A stretch of 64,000 nucleotides of DNA from Microbacterium sp. Leaf288 (GTDB lineage Bacteria; Actinomycetota; Actinomycetes; Actinomycetales; Microbacteriaceae), in assembly GCF_001422925.1 (NCBI RefSeq), contig NZ_LMNI01000012.1, forward strand, positions 558,345-622,344, written 5' to 3'. The notes under the pieces are model-generated. The model worked only from the letters and a program-made list of their open reading frames with translations. It made no database searches and was not told the DNA's origin. This document shows, piece after piece, positions 43,536 to 52,923 of this stretch. Made by a program: the position numbers and the translations under genes. The stretch's first letter is position 1. Every line of letters begins with the position of its first letter.

Positions 43536-44558
43536 ATGGCCGACACCACCACGCGAGCCCTGTCGCTGCTCAACCTGCTCCAGACTCACCGGCATTGGCC
43601 GGGTTCCGAGCTGGCCGATCGGCTGGGCGTGACCGAGCGCACCGTGCGGCGCGACGTCGAGCGACTGCGCGAGCTGGGCTACCGCATCGAGTCGATCCCT
43701 GGCGCGGCGGGCGGCTACCGCCTCGAGGCCGGCAGTGCCGTGCCTCCGTTGCTGCTCACCGATGAAGAGGCCGTGGCGATGGCGATCGGGCTGCGGGTGG
43801 CGGCATCCCAGCGCCTCGTGAGCGGTCCCGAGACGACCATCACCGCGCTCGCGAAGCTCGAGCAGGTGCTGCCCGCTCCCCTGCGCCGCCGCGTCGCCGC
43901 GCTGGCCGAGACCGTGCAGCCCGCCGGACTCAACGCCGGCGCCGCCGTGTCGGGCGAGGTGCTCGGCGAGCTCGCGCTTTCCACCCGCGACCACGAGCGG
44001 GTGAGGTTCACGTACACGGCGGCGTCGGGCGAGGTCACGCATCGTCGCGTCGAGCCGCATGCCCTCGCGCCCGCCGACCGGCACTGGTACCTGCTCTGCT
44101 GGGACCTCGACAAGGACGACTGGCGCACGTTCCGCGTGGATCGGCTGGCGGACGTCGCGCACACCCGCGTGCTCTTCGAGCCGAAGCCCCTGACGCCGGA
44201 GCAGATCGAGGAGTTCATCTTCGTCGCGCGCTCCTGGGTGCGCCAGGCGGTGGAGGCGGACGCGGTGATGGAGCTGCCGTTCGACGAGATGCGGGAGTAC
44301 TTCGGCCAGTGGGGTCAGGGGGCTTCGGCGGAGGACGCCACGCACACGCGGTGGCCGGTGGGCGGTTCGGACTTCCGCGAGACGATGTACGGCCTGTCGT
44401 GGATTCCTGCGGGGGTCGAGTACACGACGGACCTCGCCTCCCCGGCCCGGGAGGAGCTGCGGGAGACGCTCGAACGGATGCTGCGCGCCCTGGACGCGCC
44501 GGCCCCTCCGGTGCCGCCCGAGCGGGTGTCGGCGAGGGAGCGGCAGCTGCCGGCGTAG
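43536..44558 (+). CDS. WYL-domain transcriptional regulator
   Basis: A 340-residue regulator. The N-terminal helix-turn-helix (about 10-60: LADRLGVTERTVRRDVERLRELGY) is joined to a WYL domain with the name-giving residues in HWYLLCWDLDKDDWRTFRVDRL near 187. The C-terminal WCX-like extension is present. WYL proteins bind a nucleic acid or nucleotide ligand and repress or activate nearby genes. It is divergent from the ABC exporter operon (62 bp). Confidence 0.9.
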   Translation: MADTTTRALSLLNLLQTHRHWPGSELADRLGVTERTVRRDVERLRELGYRIESIPGAAGGYRLEAGSAVPPLLLTDEEAVAMAIGLRVAASQRLVSGPETTITALAKLEQVLPAPLRRRVAALAETVQPAGLNAGAAVSGEVLGELALSTRDHERVRFTYTAASGEVTHRRVEPHALAPADRHWYLLCWDLDKDDWRTFRVDRLADVAHTRVLFEPKPLTPEQIEEFIFVARSWVRQAVEADAVMELPFDEMREYFGQWGQGASAEDATHTRWPVGGSDFRETMYGLSWIPAGVEYTTDLASPAREELRETLERMLRALDAPAPPVPPERVSARERQLPA

Positions 44559-44572
44559 CTCGGAGACCCGTC

Positions 44573-44645
44573 GCGTTTCGACTTCCGGCGCCGACCGGGG
44601 GCCAGGGTTTCGGTCGTTGAGCGAGCTTGCGAGTCGAAACGCCGG
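44573..44645. repeat. Dispersed intergenic repeat, copy 2, with long inverted arms
   Basis: GCGTTTCGACT at 44573-44583 and its complement AGTCGAAACGC at 44632-44642 flank the core GGTCGTTGAGCGAGCTTGCG (44612-44631). It lies in the 184-bp gap between the WYL gene and the antiporter gene. The element is related to copies 1, 3, 4 and 5. Confidence 0.6.
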
Positions 44646-44742
44646 AGCTCGGGGCACCATCCAGGAGCGCAGCATCCGTTCCCCTTCTCACCCATCGGCA
44701 CACGACCCCTCGAACCGGACAGTCGCTCAATAGGCTGAGCCC

Positions 44743-46473
44743 ATGGAGCTGGGGATCTACGCGGTCATCGCCGTGGCGGTCATCGTGGCGGTCGCCGCGT
44801 TCTCCAAGAAGCTCGGAGTGGCGGCGCCGATCATCCTCGTGGTCGTGGGGGTGGGGCTGTCGTATCTGCCGGGCGTGCCCGACATCGAGGTGCCGCACGA
44901 GATCATCCTCGACGGGGTGCTGCCGCCGATCCTGTACGCCGCCGCGATCAGTGTGCCGATCACCGACTTCCGCCGGAACGTGGGATCGATCGCGAGCCTG
45001 TCGGTCGTGCTCGTGATCGTGACCGCGTTCGCCGCGGGCTTCCTGCTGTTCTCGCTGCTGCCGGACCTCAACCTCGCCGCGGCCATCGCACTCGGAGCAG
45101 TCATCAGCCCACCCGACGCGGTGGCGGCGACCTCGATCGGCCGGCGCCTCGGCCTTCCGCCGCGGCTGCTCACCGTGCTCGAGGGCGAAGGCCTCCTCAA
45201 CGACGCGACGGCGCTGGTGCTGCTGCGCTCGGCTGTCGCGGCCGCGGCGGTGGGCGGCCTCACGACGCCGTGGGCCGGAGTCGTCGATTTCGTCTACGCC
45301 GTCGTCGTCGCGGTCGTGATCGGCCTGGTCGCCGGATACGTCACCGTGTTCGTGCGCTCCAAGCTCACCGATCCCGTGCTCGACACGGCGCTGTCGATCG
45401 CGGTCCCGTTCGTCGCTTTCGCCCCGGCGGAGGCGCTCGGCGCATCCGGCGTGATGGCGGTCGTCGTCGCCGGCCTCTACACCGGCCACGCGGCCCCCAC
45501 CAAGTTCAGCGCGCAGGCGAGGATCAGTGACCGCATCAACTGGCGGACGATCCAGTTCCTCCTCGAGAACGGCGTGTTCCTCCTCATCGGCCTCGAGATC
45601 CGCACGCTGGTGGATCACGTCGACCCGACGGTTCTCAGCGCCGGCGACGCGATCCTCATCGGCCTGCTCGCGACCGCAGCACTCATCGTGATCCGGTTCC
45701 TCTGGATCGGACCGATGGTCTACGCCCTCGGCAAGCGCGAGGAGCGTACCGAGAAGCGGACGTACCACGCGCTTCTCGCCCTGTACTACTACCGGAGTCA
45801 CCCGGTGAGCACGGTCCGGCAGGCCCGCACCCGGGATCGCCTCGAGCGCGACTACGAGCGCCGGCGTGCCGACCTCGAGCAGCAGCGCCAGGAGCACATC
45901 GACTGGCGCGGCGGGATCGTGTTGGGCTGGTCGGGCATGCGCGGCGTCGTGACGCTCGCCGCCGCGCAGTCGCTGCCCGAGAACACCCCGTACCGGCCGC
46001 AGCTGATCCTCATCGCGTTCACCGTCGCGGTGGTGAGCATCGTCGTGCAGGGCGGCACACTGCCGTGGCTCATCCGCCTGCTCAACGTGCAGGGCATCGA
46101 TGCCCATGAGGACCGCAGGGAGCTCGCGTCCCTCCTCGAAGACATCAGCAACGTCGGCCTCGAGACACTGAGCGAGATCGAGACGGATGCTGCCACCACC
46201 GCCCCGATAGACCCCGATGTCATCGAACGCGTGAGGCGGGCCTCCTTCCTCAGCACCGAGGCCGCATGGGAGCGCGCACGCGTGGTGCGCAAACCCGGCG
46301 AGATGCCGCATCAGCGGTACCGCGAGCTGCGCCTCGCCGTCGTCGATGCGGAGCGCGAGCGCCTGCTGGAACTGCGTGCCCAAGGCGTCTACTCCTCACG
46401 CGTGCTGGCCGAGGCGCAGGCCATGCTCGACCTCGAGGAGACCCGCCTGTCGCGCCACTCCGGCGACCACTGA
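44743..46473 (+). CDS. CPA1-family Na+/H+ antiporter
   Basis: A 576-residue integral membrane antiporter exchanging Na+ (or K+) for protons. About twelve helices are predicted from residue 1 to 430. Family signatures are visible: ISPPDAVAATSIGRRLGLP near 120, with the ion-binding Asp, and EGEGLLNDATALVLL near 145, with a second acidic residue. Both are intact. A soluble C-terminal tail (about 440-576) is rich in Arg/Glu helices and probably regulatory. It stands alone. Confidence 0.93.
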   Translation: MELGIYAVIAVAVIVAVAAFSKKLGVAAPIILVVVGVGLSYLPGVPDIEVPHEIILDGVLPPILYAAAISVPITDFRRNVGSIASLSVVLVIVTAFAAGFLLFSLLPDLNLAAAIALGAVISPPDAVAATSIGRRLGLPPRLLTVLEGEGLLNDATALVLLRSAVAAAAVGGLTTPWAGVVDFVYAVVVAVVIGLVAGYVTVFVRSKLTDPVLDTALSIAVPFVAFAPAEALGASGVMAVVVAGLYTGHAAPTKFSAQARISDRINWRTIQFLLENGVFLLIGLEIRTLVDHVDPTVLSAGDAILIGLLATAALIVIRFLWIGPMVYALGKREERTEKRTYHALLALYYYRSHPVSTVRQARTRDRLERDYERRRADLEQQRQEHIDWRGGIVLGWSGMRGVVTLAAAQSLPENTPYRPQLILIAFTVAVVSIVVQGGTLPWLIRLLNVQGIDAHEDRRELASLLEDISNVGLETLSEIETDAATTAPIDPDVIERVRRASFLSTEAAWERARVVRKPGEMPHQRYRELRLAVVDAERERLLELRAQGVYSSRVLAEAQAMLDLEETRLSRHSGDH

Positions 46474-46490
46474 CGGTCGCCCACGCTCCT

Positions 46491-46524
46491 CCCCGTACGT
46501 CGAGCGAGCTTGCTTCCGACGGGG
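46491..46524. repeat. Dispersed intergenic repeat, copy 3
   Basis: The core ACGTCGAGCGAGCTTGCTTC is flanked by CCCCGT (46491-46496) and ACGGGG (46519-46524), a 6-bp inverted repeat. It lies between the antiporter and the convergent DUF222/HNH gene and could serve both as a terminator. Confidence 0.55.
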
Positions 46525-46554
46525 TCGGCGGTGGGTTCGAGTGTGCGGGGTGGT

Positions 46555-48009
46555 CTATGCGGACCTGGCGCGTCTGAGTTCGTTCAGCAGCAGCCGGTTG
46601 GGTCCGCGCCATTGTCGGTGCGGGTCGACCCAGGCGGGTGGTCGCACGTGCGGCACACCGTCGACCATGCGGATCTCCCATCCGCTCGTCTCGATGCCGT
46701 GGTGATGGTGCCAGCACAGCAGCACCCCGTTGTCGACCGAGGTCGCACCGCCCTTGGCCCAGTCGACGACATGATGCACCTCGCACCACGCCGCGGGAAC
46801 GGTGCAGCCGGGGATGATGCAGCCGCCGTCACGGGCGCCGATCGCCTTGCGTTGCCAATGGTTGAACACCCGGTCCTCGACGACCAGCGCTTTGATGGCG
46901 CCGGTGCCGGTGAGGGTGAGCCGGTGGATGGTGCCGTGGCAGCCGGCATGCCGCGCGAACGAGGCCGGTATCGCAACGGGACCACCCGCGGACTCCACGA
47001 ACGCCACTCCGTCGGGGTCGGCGAGGTCCTCGACGGTGGTGGTGACGATCAGGGTCGGCGCGGCCCCGCCCAGCGTCGGCGTCGCGACTGCGCCCGCCGC
47101 GGCGGAGAGGATCGACGCGAACGCGTCGTGGCGCTTCTGGTCCGCGGTCCGCGGATCCAGCACCCGCTCTGCCGCCTCGCCGGCCCGGGCGTCAGCCTCG
47201 TCATCGACGAACCGTGGTCTGCGGTCCTGCACCCGCGGATTCAGGTGCGCGTCCATCAGCCGATCGAACTGCGCCGCGACGTCGTCGGTGACATCCCCGG
47301 AGATCCGCCGCAGTCCCCGGTGCGCCCGCCGGCTGATCCGGATCCCCCGCACCCGCTGCGCGTACTCCTCGTCCGGGAGCGTGCCATCCGGGTCGAGGTA
47401 CAGCGCCCAGGTGGTCGCCATCACCTTCAGCTCATGGATCCCGCACGCCGGCTCCCCGGCGTCCCCCACTGCGGCGGCGACGAGTTCGCCCTCGGCCGCC
47501 TCGATCTCGTCGACCGTGCACCGGCCCAGCAGCGGTCTGAGCGCGTCGACGATCGTGGTGAGCGCGTCTGCGCTGAGTCGCCCGGATGCCAGCGCCGCCC
47601 GGGCGTGCTCCAGGGGTGCCGGGCGGGTCTGCCCGGTCAGCGTCACCCGACTCGTGATCGCCTTCGCGTCCCGCAGCCGTGCCCGCGCGGTCGCCGCGGA
47701 CACCAGCGTGGCGCGTTCCACGAGTTCCTGCGCCGACCCGCACCCGTACTGCGCGGTGATCCGGTCGTCGCCGAACTCGGAGTCGGCACGCCGCCCGACC
47801 TCTCCGGCGAGCGCCAGGCGGGCAGCATCCGCGATCCGCCCCAATTGTTCGACGACGCCCAACGCGTCGACCAGCTCACCGTGCGACAGACCCCGCGACG
47901 CGTCGCTGCCGAGCGCCGGAGCGAGGGTGTCGCCGAGCAGATCGGCGATGCCCCGGAGGTCGGTCAGCGGGAAGTTCATACCTTCGATTCTGCCGAGGGG
48001 CTCCGACAT
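46555..48009 (-). CDS. DUF222 and HNH endonuclease domain protein
   Basis: A 484-residue protein. The N-terminal part is the all-helical DUF222 domain (LSHGELVDALGVVEQLGRIA, ALAGEVGRRADSEF), with the RISRRAHRG and DRLMDAHLNPRVQ motifs in the middle. The HNH nuclease domain is at about 405-450 (CIIPGCTVPAAWCEVHHVVD and NGVLLCWHHHH), with Cys pairs for zinc. Such proteins (13E12-like) occur in many copies in Microbacteriaceae genomes and may be selfish or nuclease-like, but their role is not established. I chose the ATG at 48009, which has a GAGG seven bases upstream. A later ATG at 47979 is possible. Confidence 0.88.
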   Translation of the reverse strand: MSEPLGRIEGMNFPLTDLRGIADLLGDTLAPALGSDASRGLSHGELVDALGVVEQLGRIADAARLALAGEVGRRADSEFGDDRITAQYGCGSAQELVERATLVSAATARARLRDAKAITSRVTLTGQTRPAPLEHARAALASGRLSADALTTIVDALRPLLGRCTVDEIEAAEGELVAAAVGDAGEPACGIHELKVMATTWALYLDPDGTLPDEEYAQRVRGIRISRRAHRGLRRISGDVTDDVAAQFDRLMDAHLNPRVQDRRPRFVDDEADARAGEAAERVLDPRTADQKRHDAFASILSAAAGAVATPTLGGAAPTLIVTTTVEDLADPDGVAFVESAGGPVAIPASFARHAGCHGTIHRLTLTGTGAIKALVVEDRVFNHWQRKAIGARDGGCIIPGCTVPAAWCEVHHVVDWAKGGATSVDNGVLLCWHHHHGIETSGWEIRMVDGVPHVRPPAWVDPHRQWRGPNRLLLNELRRARSA

Positions 48010-48153
48010 TCCGGCGCCTCAAAACCGCAGATCCGAGTAGCTTTTGTGGATAACCCCGAAGAGACCTGAATCATCACGGCCTGGGGAGGAATCGGCGCCG
48101 CGACCCCGCCTCGCTCAGCCGCCACCGCCCGGCCCAGCGGGTACGTTCGTCCC

Positions 48154-48645
48154 ATGACCGACGACATCGCCGTCCTGCTCGCCCGCGTCGAAGCCGACGA
48201 AGCCGAGGTGATCCTCCCCCGCTTCGATGTGACGGATGCCTGGGCTCTCGGCTCCCGCATGCGCGAGGAGGCTGCTGCCCTGGGCCTGCCGATCGTGATC
48301 GGCATCTCCCTCGGCCAGGCGCGGGTGTTCCACACCGCGCTGCCGGGATCGAGCGCCGACAACGACGGCTGGCTCGAGCGCAAGACGCGCGTCGCCCGCC
48401 GCTACGGCCGTTCCTCGTTCGGAGTGGGCCTCGCGTTCCGCGCCGCCGGCGGCGACTTCGACACCGACGGCCGCCTCGACACCACCCGGTATGCGGCGCA
48501 TGGCGGTGTGTTCCCGATCTCGATCGAAGGAGTCGGCGTCGTCGGCACCGTCGGCGTCTCGGGCCTCCCGCAGGCCGACGACCACGCGTTCGTCGTCGAG
48601 CACCTGCGCGCCTGGCTCGCCGACATCTCGCGCGCCGACGCGTGA
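48154..48645 (+). CDS. UPF0303/HbpS-like heme-degrading domain protein
   Basis: A 163-residue cytosolic protein of the GlcG/HbpS fold (UPF0303). The recognisable core is LPIVIGISLGQARVFHTALPG with WLERKTRVARRYGRSSFGVGL, then YAAHGGVFPISIEGVGVVGTVGVSGLPQADDH. In Streptomyces HbpS binds and degrades heme outside the cell; this one has no signal peptide, so the activity is a family guess. It stands alone, divergent from the HNH gene. Confidence 0.82.
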   Translation: MTDDIAVLLARVEADEAEVILPRFDVTDAWALGSRMREEAAALGLPIVIGISLGQARVFHTALPGSSADNDGWLERKTRVARRYGRSSFGVGLAFRAAGGDFDTDGRLDTTRYAAHGGVFPISIEGVGVVGTVGVSGLPQADDHAFVVEHLRAWLADISRADA

Positions 48646-48752
48646 CGAGCTCCGGGCGGTAGCCACGGATCCCCGATCCCTGGATGACCGCGCCCTGAAT
48701 CCCGATCCCGCCCACGTCCAGCATGAGAAGCACCACACCACAGGAGCCCCTC

Positions 48753-49700
48753 ATGCCCAAGCCTCTCGACATCCCCGTTCCCGATCTCACCGGCAAGCTC
48801 GCCCTCGTCACCGGCGCGAGCGACGGCGTCGGACTCGAGATCGCCGCGCGCCTCGCGCGCGCCGGTGCCGACGTCCTCATGCCCGTCCGCAATCCGAAGA
48901 AGGGCGAGGCGGCGGCAACCCAGCTCCGACAGCAGACCCGAGCCCACAGCATCCGTGTCCTCCCCCTCGACCTCGCGTCGCTCGACTCCGTCGGAACCCT
49001 CGCCGCGCAGCTGAACGACGAGGGCCGCCCGATCGACCTCCTCATCGCGAACGCCGGCGTGATGAACCCGCCGACCCGACAGGTCTCCGTCGACGGGTTC
49101 GAGCTGCAGCTCGCGACGAACCATCTCGGTCACTTCGCGCTCGTCGCCGAGCTGCTCCCGCTGCTCGTCGAGGCGAAGGCGCACATCACCAGCCAGGTGA
49201 GCATCGCCGCCGATCAGGGCGCGGTCAACTGGGACGACCCGAACTGGGAGCACGCCTACGACCCGATGAAGGCGTACAGCTCGTCGAAGATCGCGCTCGG
49301 CCTGTTCGCGATGGAACTGCAGCGGAGATCGGATGCGGCGGGCTGGGGCATCCGCAGCACCCTCTCGCATCCCGGCATCACTCCGACGAACCTGCTCGCC
49401 GCGCAGCCGGGCATGGGGCGGTCCACCGATACGACGGCGGTGAAGTTCATCCGCGCGATGTCACGGCGCGGCATCCTGTTCGGCACCCCGTCGTCGGCGG
49501 CGCTGTCGGCGGTGTACGCGGCCACGAGCCCCGACGCCCGCGGCGGCCACCTCTACGGGCCGAAGGGCTTCCGCCACCTGCGCGGCCTGCCCGCGGAGCA
49601 GCCGCTGTACTCGCGTGTGCGGAGCGAGGCCGACGCCCGACGCGTGTGGGAGCTCTCCCAACAGCTCACCGGCGTGCAGGTGGCGACCCCCGGTCGGTGA
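48753..49700 (+). CDS. Short-chain dehydrogenase/reductase
   Basis: A 315-residue NAD(P)-dependent SDR. It has the cofactor motif TGASDGVGLEIA near residue 20, NAGVMNPP near 95, and the active-site Y-S-S-S-K near 175. The protochlorophyllide-reductase/retinol-type length and the substrate loop are typical of the extended group, but the substrate is not predictable. The ATG at 48753 follows CAGGAG by seven bases. It is 42 bp upstream of the XRE regulator and probably shares its transcript. Confidence 0.87.
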   Translation: MPKPLDIPVPDLTGKLALVTGASDGVGLEIAARLARAGADVLMPVRNPKKGEAAATQLRQQTRAHSIRVLPLDLASLDSVGTLAAQLNDEGRPIDLLIANAGVMNPPTRQVSVDGFELQLATNHLGHFALVAELLPLLVEAKAHITSQVSIAADQGAVNWDDPNWEHAYDPMKAYSSSKIALGLFAMELQRRSDAAGWGIRSTLSHPGITPTNLLAAQPGMGRSTDTTAVKFIRAMSRRGILFGTPSSAALSAVYAATSPDARGGHLYGPKGFRHLRGLPAEQPLYSRVRSEADARRVWELSQQLTGVQVATPGR

Positions 49701-49725
49701 GCGCGCGAAGCGAGACGGAACGCCC
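49691..49725. repeat. Dispersed intergenic repeat, copy 4 (degenerate)
   Basis: CGGTCGGTGAGCGCGCGAAG followed by CGAGACGGAACGCC matches the other copies imperfectly. It spans the stop codon region of the SDR gene and the gap before the XRE gene. Confidence 0.4.
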
Positions 49726-49742
49726 TGGATGAGGAGTGACGG

Positions 49743-50606
49743 ATGCCGCAGACTCAGGTGATGGACAGAGCACAGCTCGCCGACTTCCTGCGTCGCCGCC
49801 GCGAGGCGCTGCAGCCCGAGGACGTCGGACTGCGGCGCGGGTCTCGGCGCCGCACGGCAGGTCTTCGGCGCGAGGAGGTCGCGGTGCTCTGCGACATGTC
49901 GACCGACTACTACAGCCGGCTCGAGCAGGCGCGCGGTCCGCAGCCGTCGGAGCAGATGCTCGCCGCGATCGCCCGCGGGCTGCGGCTCACGCTCGACGAG
50001 CGCGACCACCTGTTCCGGCTCGCCGGTCACACGGCACCGGCTCGGGCACTGCGCAGCGAGCACGTCTCGCCCGGCCTCATGCGCATCCTCGACCGCCTCG
50101 CCGACACCCCCGCGCAGGTGATGACCGAGCTCGGCGAGACGCTCGCGCAGACGCCGGCGGCCCGCGCGCTGTTCGGCGACGAGACGCGCTTCGAGGGGTT
50201 CGCCCGCAGCGTCGGCTATCGCTGGTTCACCGATCCGTCGGCGCGCACCGTGTACCCGATCGAGGACCACCCGATGCATTCGCGCGCGTTCGCCGCCGAG
50301 ATCCGCACCGCCTACGCGAAGTTCGGCGCCGACTCCCGCGCCGGGGCGATGGTGTCGTCGCTGCTGCAGGAGAGCCCCGAGTTCGCCGAGCTCTGGGCCG
50401 AGCACGAGGTGCGCTCGACGCACGCGCGCGAGAAGCGCCTGCAGCACCCCGAGGTCGGCGTGATGGACATGCAGTGCCAGTTCCTCATCGACCCCGAGCA
50501 GGGACAGACGCTCCTCGTGCTCACCGCGACGCCCGGCACCCCGAGCCACGAGCGGCTGCAGCTGCTCTCGGTGCTCGGCACGCAGGAGATCGCCGCCGGC
50601 CGCTGA
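49743..50606 (+). CDS. XRE-family regulator with MmyB-like ligand domain
   Basis: A 287-residue transcription factor. The N-terminal helix-turn-helix (about 10-75: LADFLRRRREAL, REEVAVLCDMSTDYYSRLEQARG) is followed by a MmyB-like ligand-binding PAS-type domain that in Streptomyces relatives may bind fatty acid. The family usually represses a neighbouring reductase or oxidoreductase gene, which fits its position behind the SDR gene. Confidence 0.85.
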   Translation: MPQTQVMDRAQLADFLRRRREALQPEDVGLRRGSRRRTAGLRREEVAVLCDMSTDYYSRLEQARGPQPSEQMLAAIARGLRLTLDERDHLFRLAGHTAPARALRSEHVSPGLMRILDRLADTPAQVMTELGETLAQTPAARALFGDETRFEGFARSVGYRWFTDPSARTVYPIEDHPMHSRAFAAEIRTAYAKFGADSRAGAMVSSLLQESPEFAELWAEHEVRSTHAREKRLQHPEVGVMDMQCQFLIDPEQGQTLLVLTATPGTPSHERLQLLSVLGTQEIAAGR

Positions 50607-50730
50607 GATCGCGCCGGTCGCCTGGTTCGCCTGCACCGGCCCGTCCATCTTGTCAAGCACCCGTCCGCGTCCCGCGGGAGGCATAGCCTTTCGACAGCAC
50701 GGACGCCCCGTGCGGTGAGTGAGGTGGAAC

Positions 50731-52923
50731 GTGGGCGTGCACACCGCGATGGACGACGTTCTCGACGCCCCGACGATCGTCAAGGCGCTGCTCGCCGCCG
50801 ACGATCTCGCCTTCGAAGCCGGCCGCGACCCCAGCGTCCGCACTCTGCGGGTGCTGTCGACGGCGCTCGCAGGCACCGACGACATCGCCGCCATCGCGGC
50901 GGTGCACGCACTTGCGGAGATGCACGACGACGAGGCGCAGCGTCAGCTCGCCGGCCTGCTGTCGGACGAGCGGCCGTTCATCCGAGAGCATGCCGCATGG
51001 GCGCTCGGCCAGAGTCTGCCCCGGCCAGAGGCCGTGGGACGCCTGCTCGCGCTGGTCGCCGCCGGGGGGTTCACGGGCATGCTGGCCCAGCACACCATCG
51101 AGAGGTGGTCGGGCCATGCGAGCGACACGATCGCGATCGGCATCGAGGCAGCACTGCTGGGAATCACGGATGCTGCACCCCGAGCGGCGCTCGTCGAAAC
51201 CCTCGGGCTCGTGCCTCAACCGGTCGCTGCACGCCTGCTGCGCGAAGTGGCGTCGGATCCCTCGGAGCACGATGCTGTGCGCGCGACCGCGATCGCCGCA
51301 CTCGGGCAGCGCCGCGACACTGCGGGCCTCGAGGAGGAGCTCGGTGCACTCCTGGCAACCGGCGGTCCTCTCGCGCCGATCGCTCGCCTCGCACTGATCG
51401 ATCTCGACCCCATCCCCAGCGCGAGCACCGCCCCGCCCGCATTCCGCCCTTCACCCCCGGACCGGATGCCGCGAACGCTCACGGTCGCGCAGCTCTTCCT
51501 GCATGCCGACATCGACCCCGCGCTCTCGGCAGCCGGAGCAGGTGACAACGGCGGAATCGCCACCCTGCTGGTGCGCCTCGGCGATGCGCTGATCGCGGCC
51601 GACGACAGCCCGGTCACGCGGGTCCTCACGCTGTCTCGCGGCCGGCTCGGGCAGAGCACCGTCGATCTGCTCCAGCTCGCCGGCACGGGGACCGGCCATC
51701 TCTACGGGCACATCCCTCTCCCCGATGAGCCGGTGGCGTCCGCGGCCGCGTGGCCGTACCGGGTCGCTGCGCGGCGCGGCATCCGTCGCATCCTCCGCGC
51801 CGCGGGTGACGTCGACGTCCTTCACCTGCGCATGGCCGACGTGGGAAGCCTCGCGGCCGCGGACGTCGCCAGGGAGCTCGGCATCCCGACGATCTTCACC
51901 GTCGCCCCGGATCCGCACAGCGTGATCCACTCACTGCAGGACTCCGGCGTCCTCACGCGCGCGGGGTTCGGTGAGGCCGACCTTCACGAGCACTTCTGGT
52001 TCCGGGTCCGACTGGTCAAGGAGCTCGCGGCATCGGCGTCTCACACCGTGTTCTTTCCGCGCCCGAACCTCGTCGACGAGATGCGGGAACTCGTGGGAAT
52101 CGACATGACGTCGCGCAGCGAGCGACACACCGTCGTCGCAGAGGGGGTCGATCTCGCGGTCATCGACAGGGCAGTCGTCCAGGCGCGGACAGCGGCCGGT
52201 CCGGCTGCGACGCCGGCCCACGATGCGTTCGCCGAACTCGAGGCGCTGCTCGGCTGCCTCGACGCAGATCGCCGCGGACTGCCGCTACTCGTCTCGGTGG
52301 GGCGTCTGCACCGGGTGAAGGGGATGGCCTCTCTCGTCGAGACGTGGGCCCGATCGCCCCTCGCCGATCGCGCGAACCTGCTGATCATCGGAGGCGACCT
52401 CGAGAATCCGTCCCGGGATGAGCAGGGCGAGCTGGATCGCATCGCCGCCGCGGTACCCCCGCACGAACGCGCGCGCCGCGGGCTGATTCTTCCCGGTCAT
52501 CGCCCCAACGACGTCGCCGCGCGCTGGATGGCGGCGGCGAGATTCGGGATGCCGCGGCTCGCGGCCGTCGGCGGCGTGTACGTGTGCGCCAGCTTGAAGG
52601 AGGAGTTCGGCCTCGCGGTGCTCGAGGCGATGGCCACGGGTCTCGTGGTGGTCGCACCCGACGGCGGCGGGCCCGCGACCTACGTGGACCACGGCGACAC
52701 CGGATTCCTCACGGCGACGTGGGACGCCGACCGTCTCTCCCGCGCCATCGCGTCGGCCCTGGACCGCGCAGCCGACGCCGACGAGGACCGCGCGGTGCGG
52801 GCACGCGAGGTCGTCGCATCGAAGTTCACGATCCAGGCGATGGCTGCCACCCTCGCCCCGATCTACGCCTCGGTCGTCGCGCAGGAGGCCGAGTTCGCGC
52901 AGGCGACGAAGCAGCTCGCATGA
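50731..52923 (+). CDS. HEAT-repeat/glycosyltransferase (GT4-type) fusion
   Basis: A 730-residue protein of two parts. Residues ~15-235 are an all-alpha solenoid with PBS/HEAT-type repeats (AVHALAEMHDDEAQRQLAGLL, IREHAAWALGQ, VRATAIAALGQR). From ~250 it is a GT-B glycosyltransferase. It has a GGIATLLVRLGDAL nucleotide/acceptor loop, SVGRLHRVKG near 524, and the donor-binding EFGLAVLEAMATGLVVVAPDGG near 625-645, with the E-x7-E pattern intact. Start is GTG 50731 with AGGTGG upstream. The next gene, another glycosyltransferase, overlaps it by four bases. I do not know a characterised protein with this domain order. Confidence 0.82.
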   Translation: MGVHTAMDDVLDAPTIVKALLAADDLAFEAGRDPSVRTLRVLSTALAGTDDIAAIAAVHALAEMHDDEAQRQLAGLLSDERPFIREHAAWALGQSLPRPEAVGRLLALVAAGGFTGMLAQHTIERWSGHASDTIAIGIEAALLGITDAAPRAALVETLGLVPQPVAARLLREVASDPSEHDAVRATAIAALGQRRDTAGLEEELGALLATGGPLAPIARLALIDLDPIPSASTAPPAFRPSPPDRMPRTLTVAQLFLHADIDPALSAAGAGDNGGIATLLVRLGDALIAADDSPVTRVLTLSRGRLGQSTVDLLQLAGTGTGHLYGHIPLPDEPVASAAAWPYRVAARRGIRRILRAAGDVDVLHLRMADVGSLAAADVARELGIPTIFTVAPDPHSVIHSLQDSGVLTRAGFGEADLHEHFWFRVRLVKELAASASHTVFFPRPNLVDEMRELVGIDMTSRSERHTVVAEGVDLAVIDRAVVQARTAAGPAATPAHDAFAELEALLGCLDADRRGLPLLVSVGRLHRVKGMASLVETWARSPLADRANLLIIGGDLENPSRDEQGELDRIAAAVPPHERARRGLILPGHRPNDVAARWMAAARFGMPRLAAVGGVYVCASLKEEFGLAVLEAMATGLVVVAPDGGGPATYVDHGDTGFLTATWDADRLSRAIASALDRAADADEDRAVRAREVVASKFTIQAMAATLAPIYASVVAQEAEFAQATKQLA

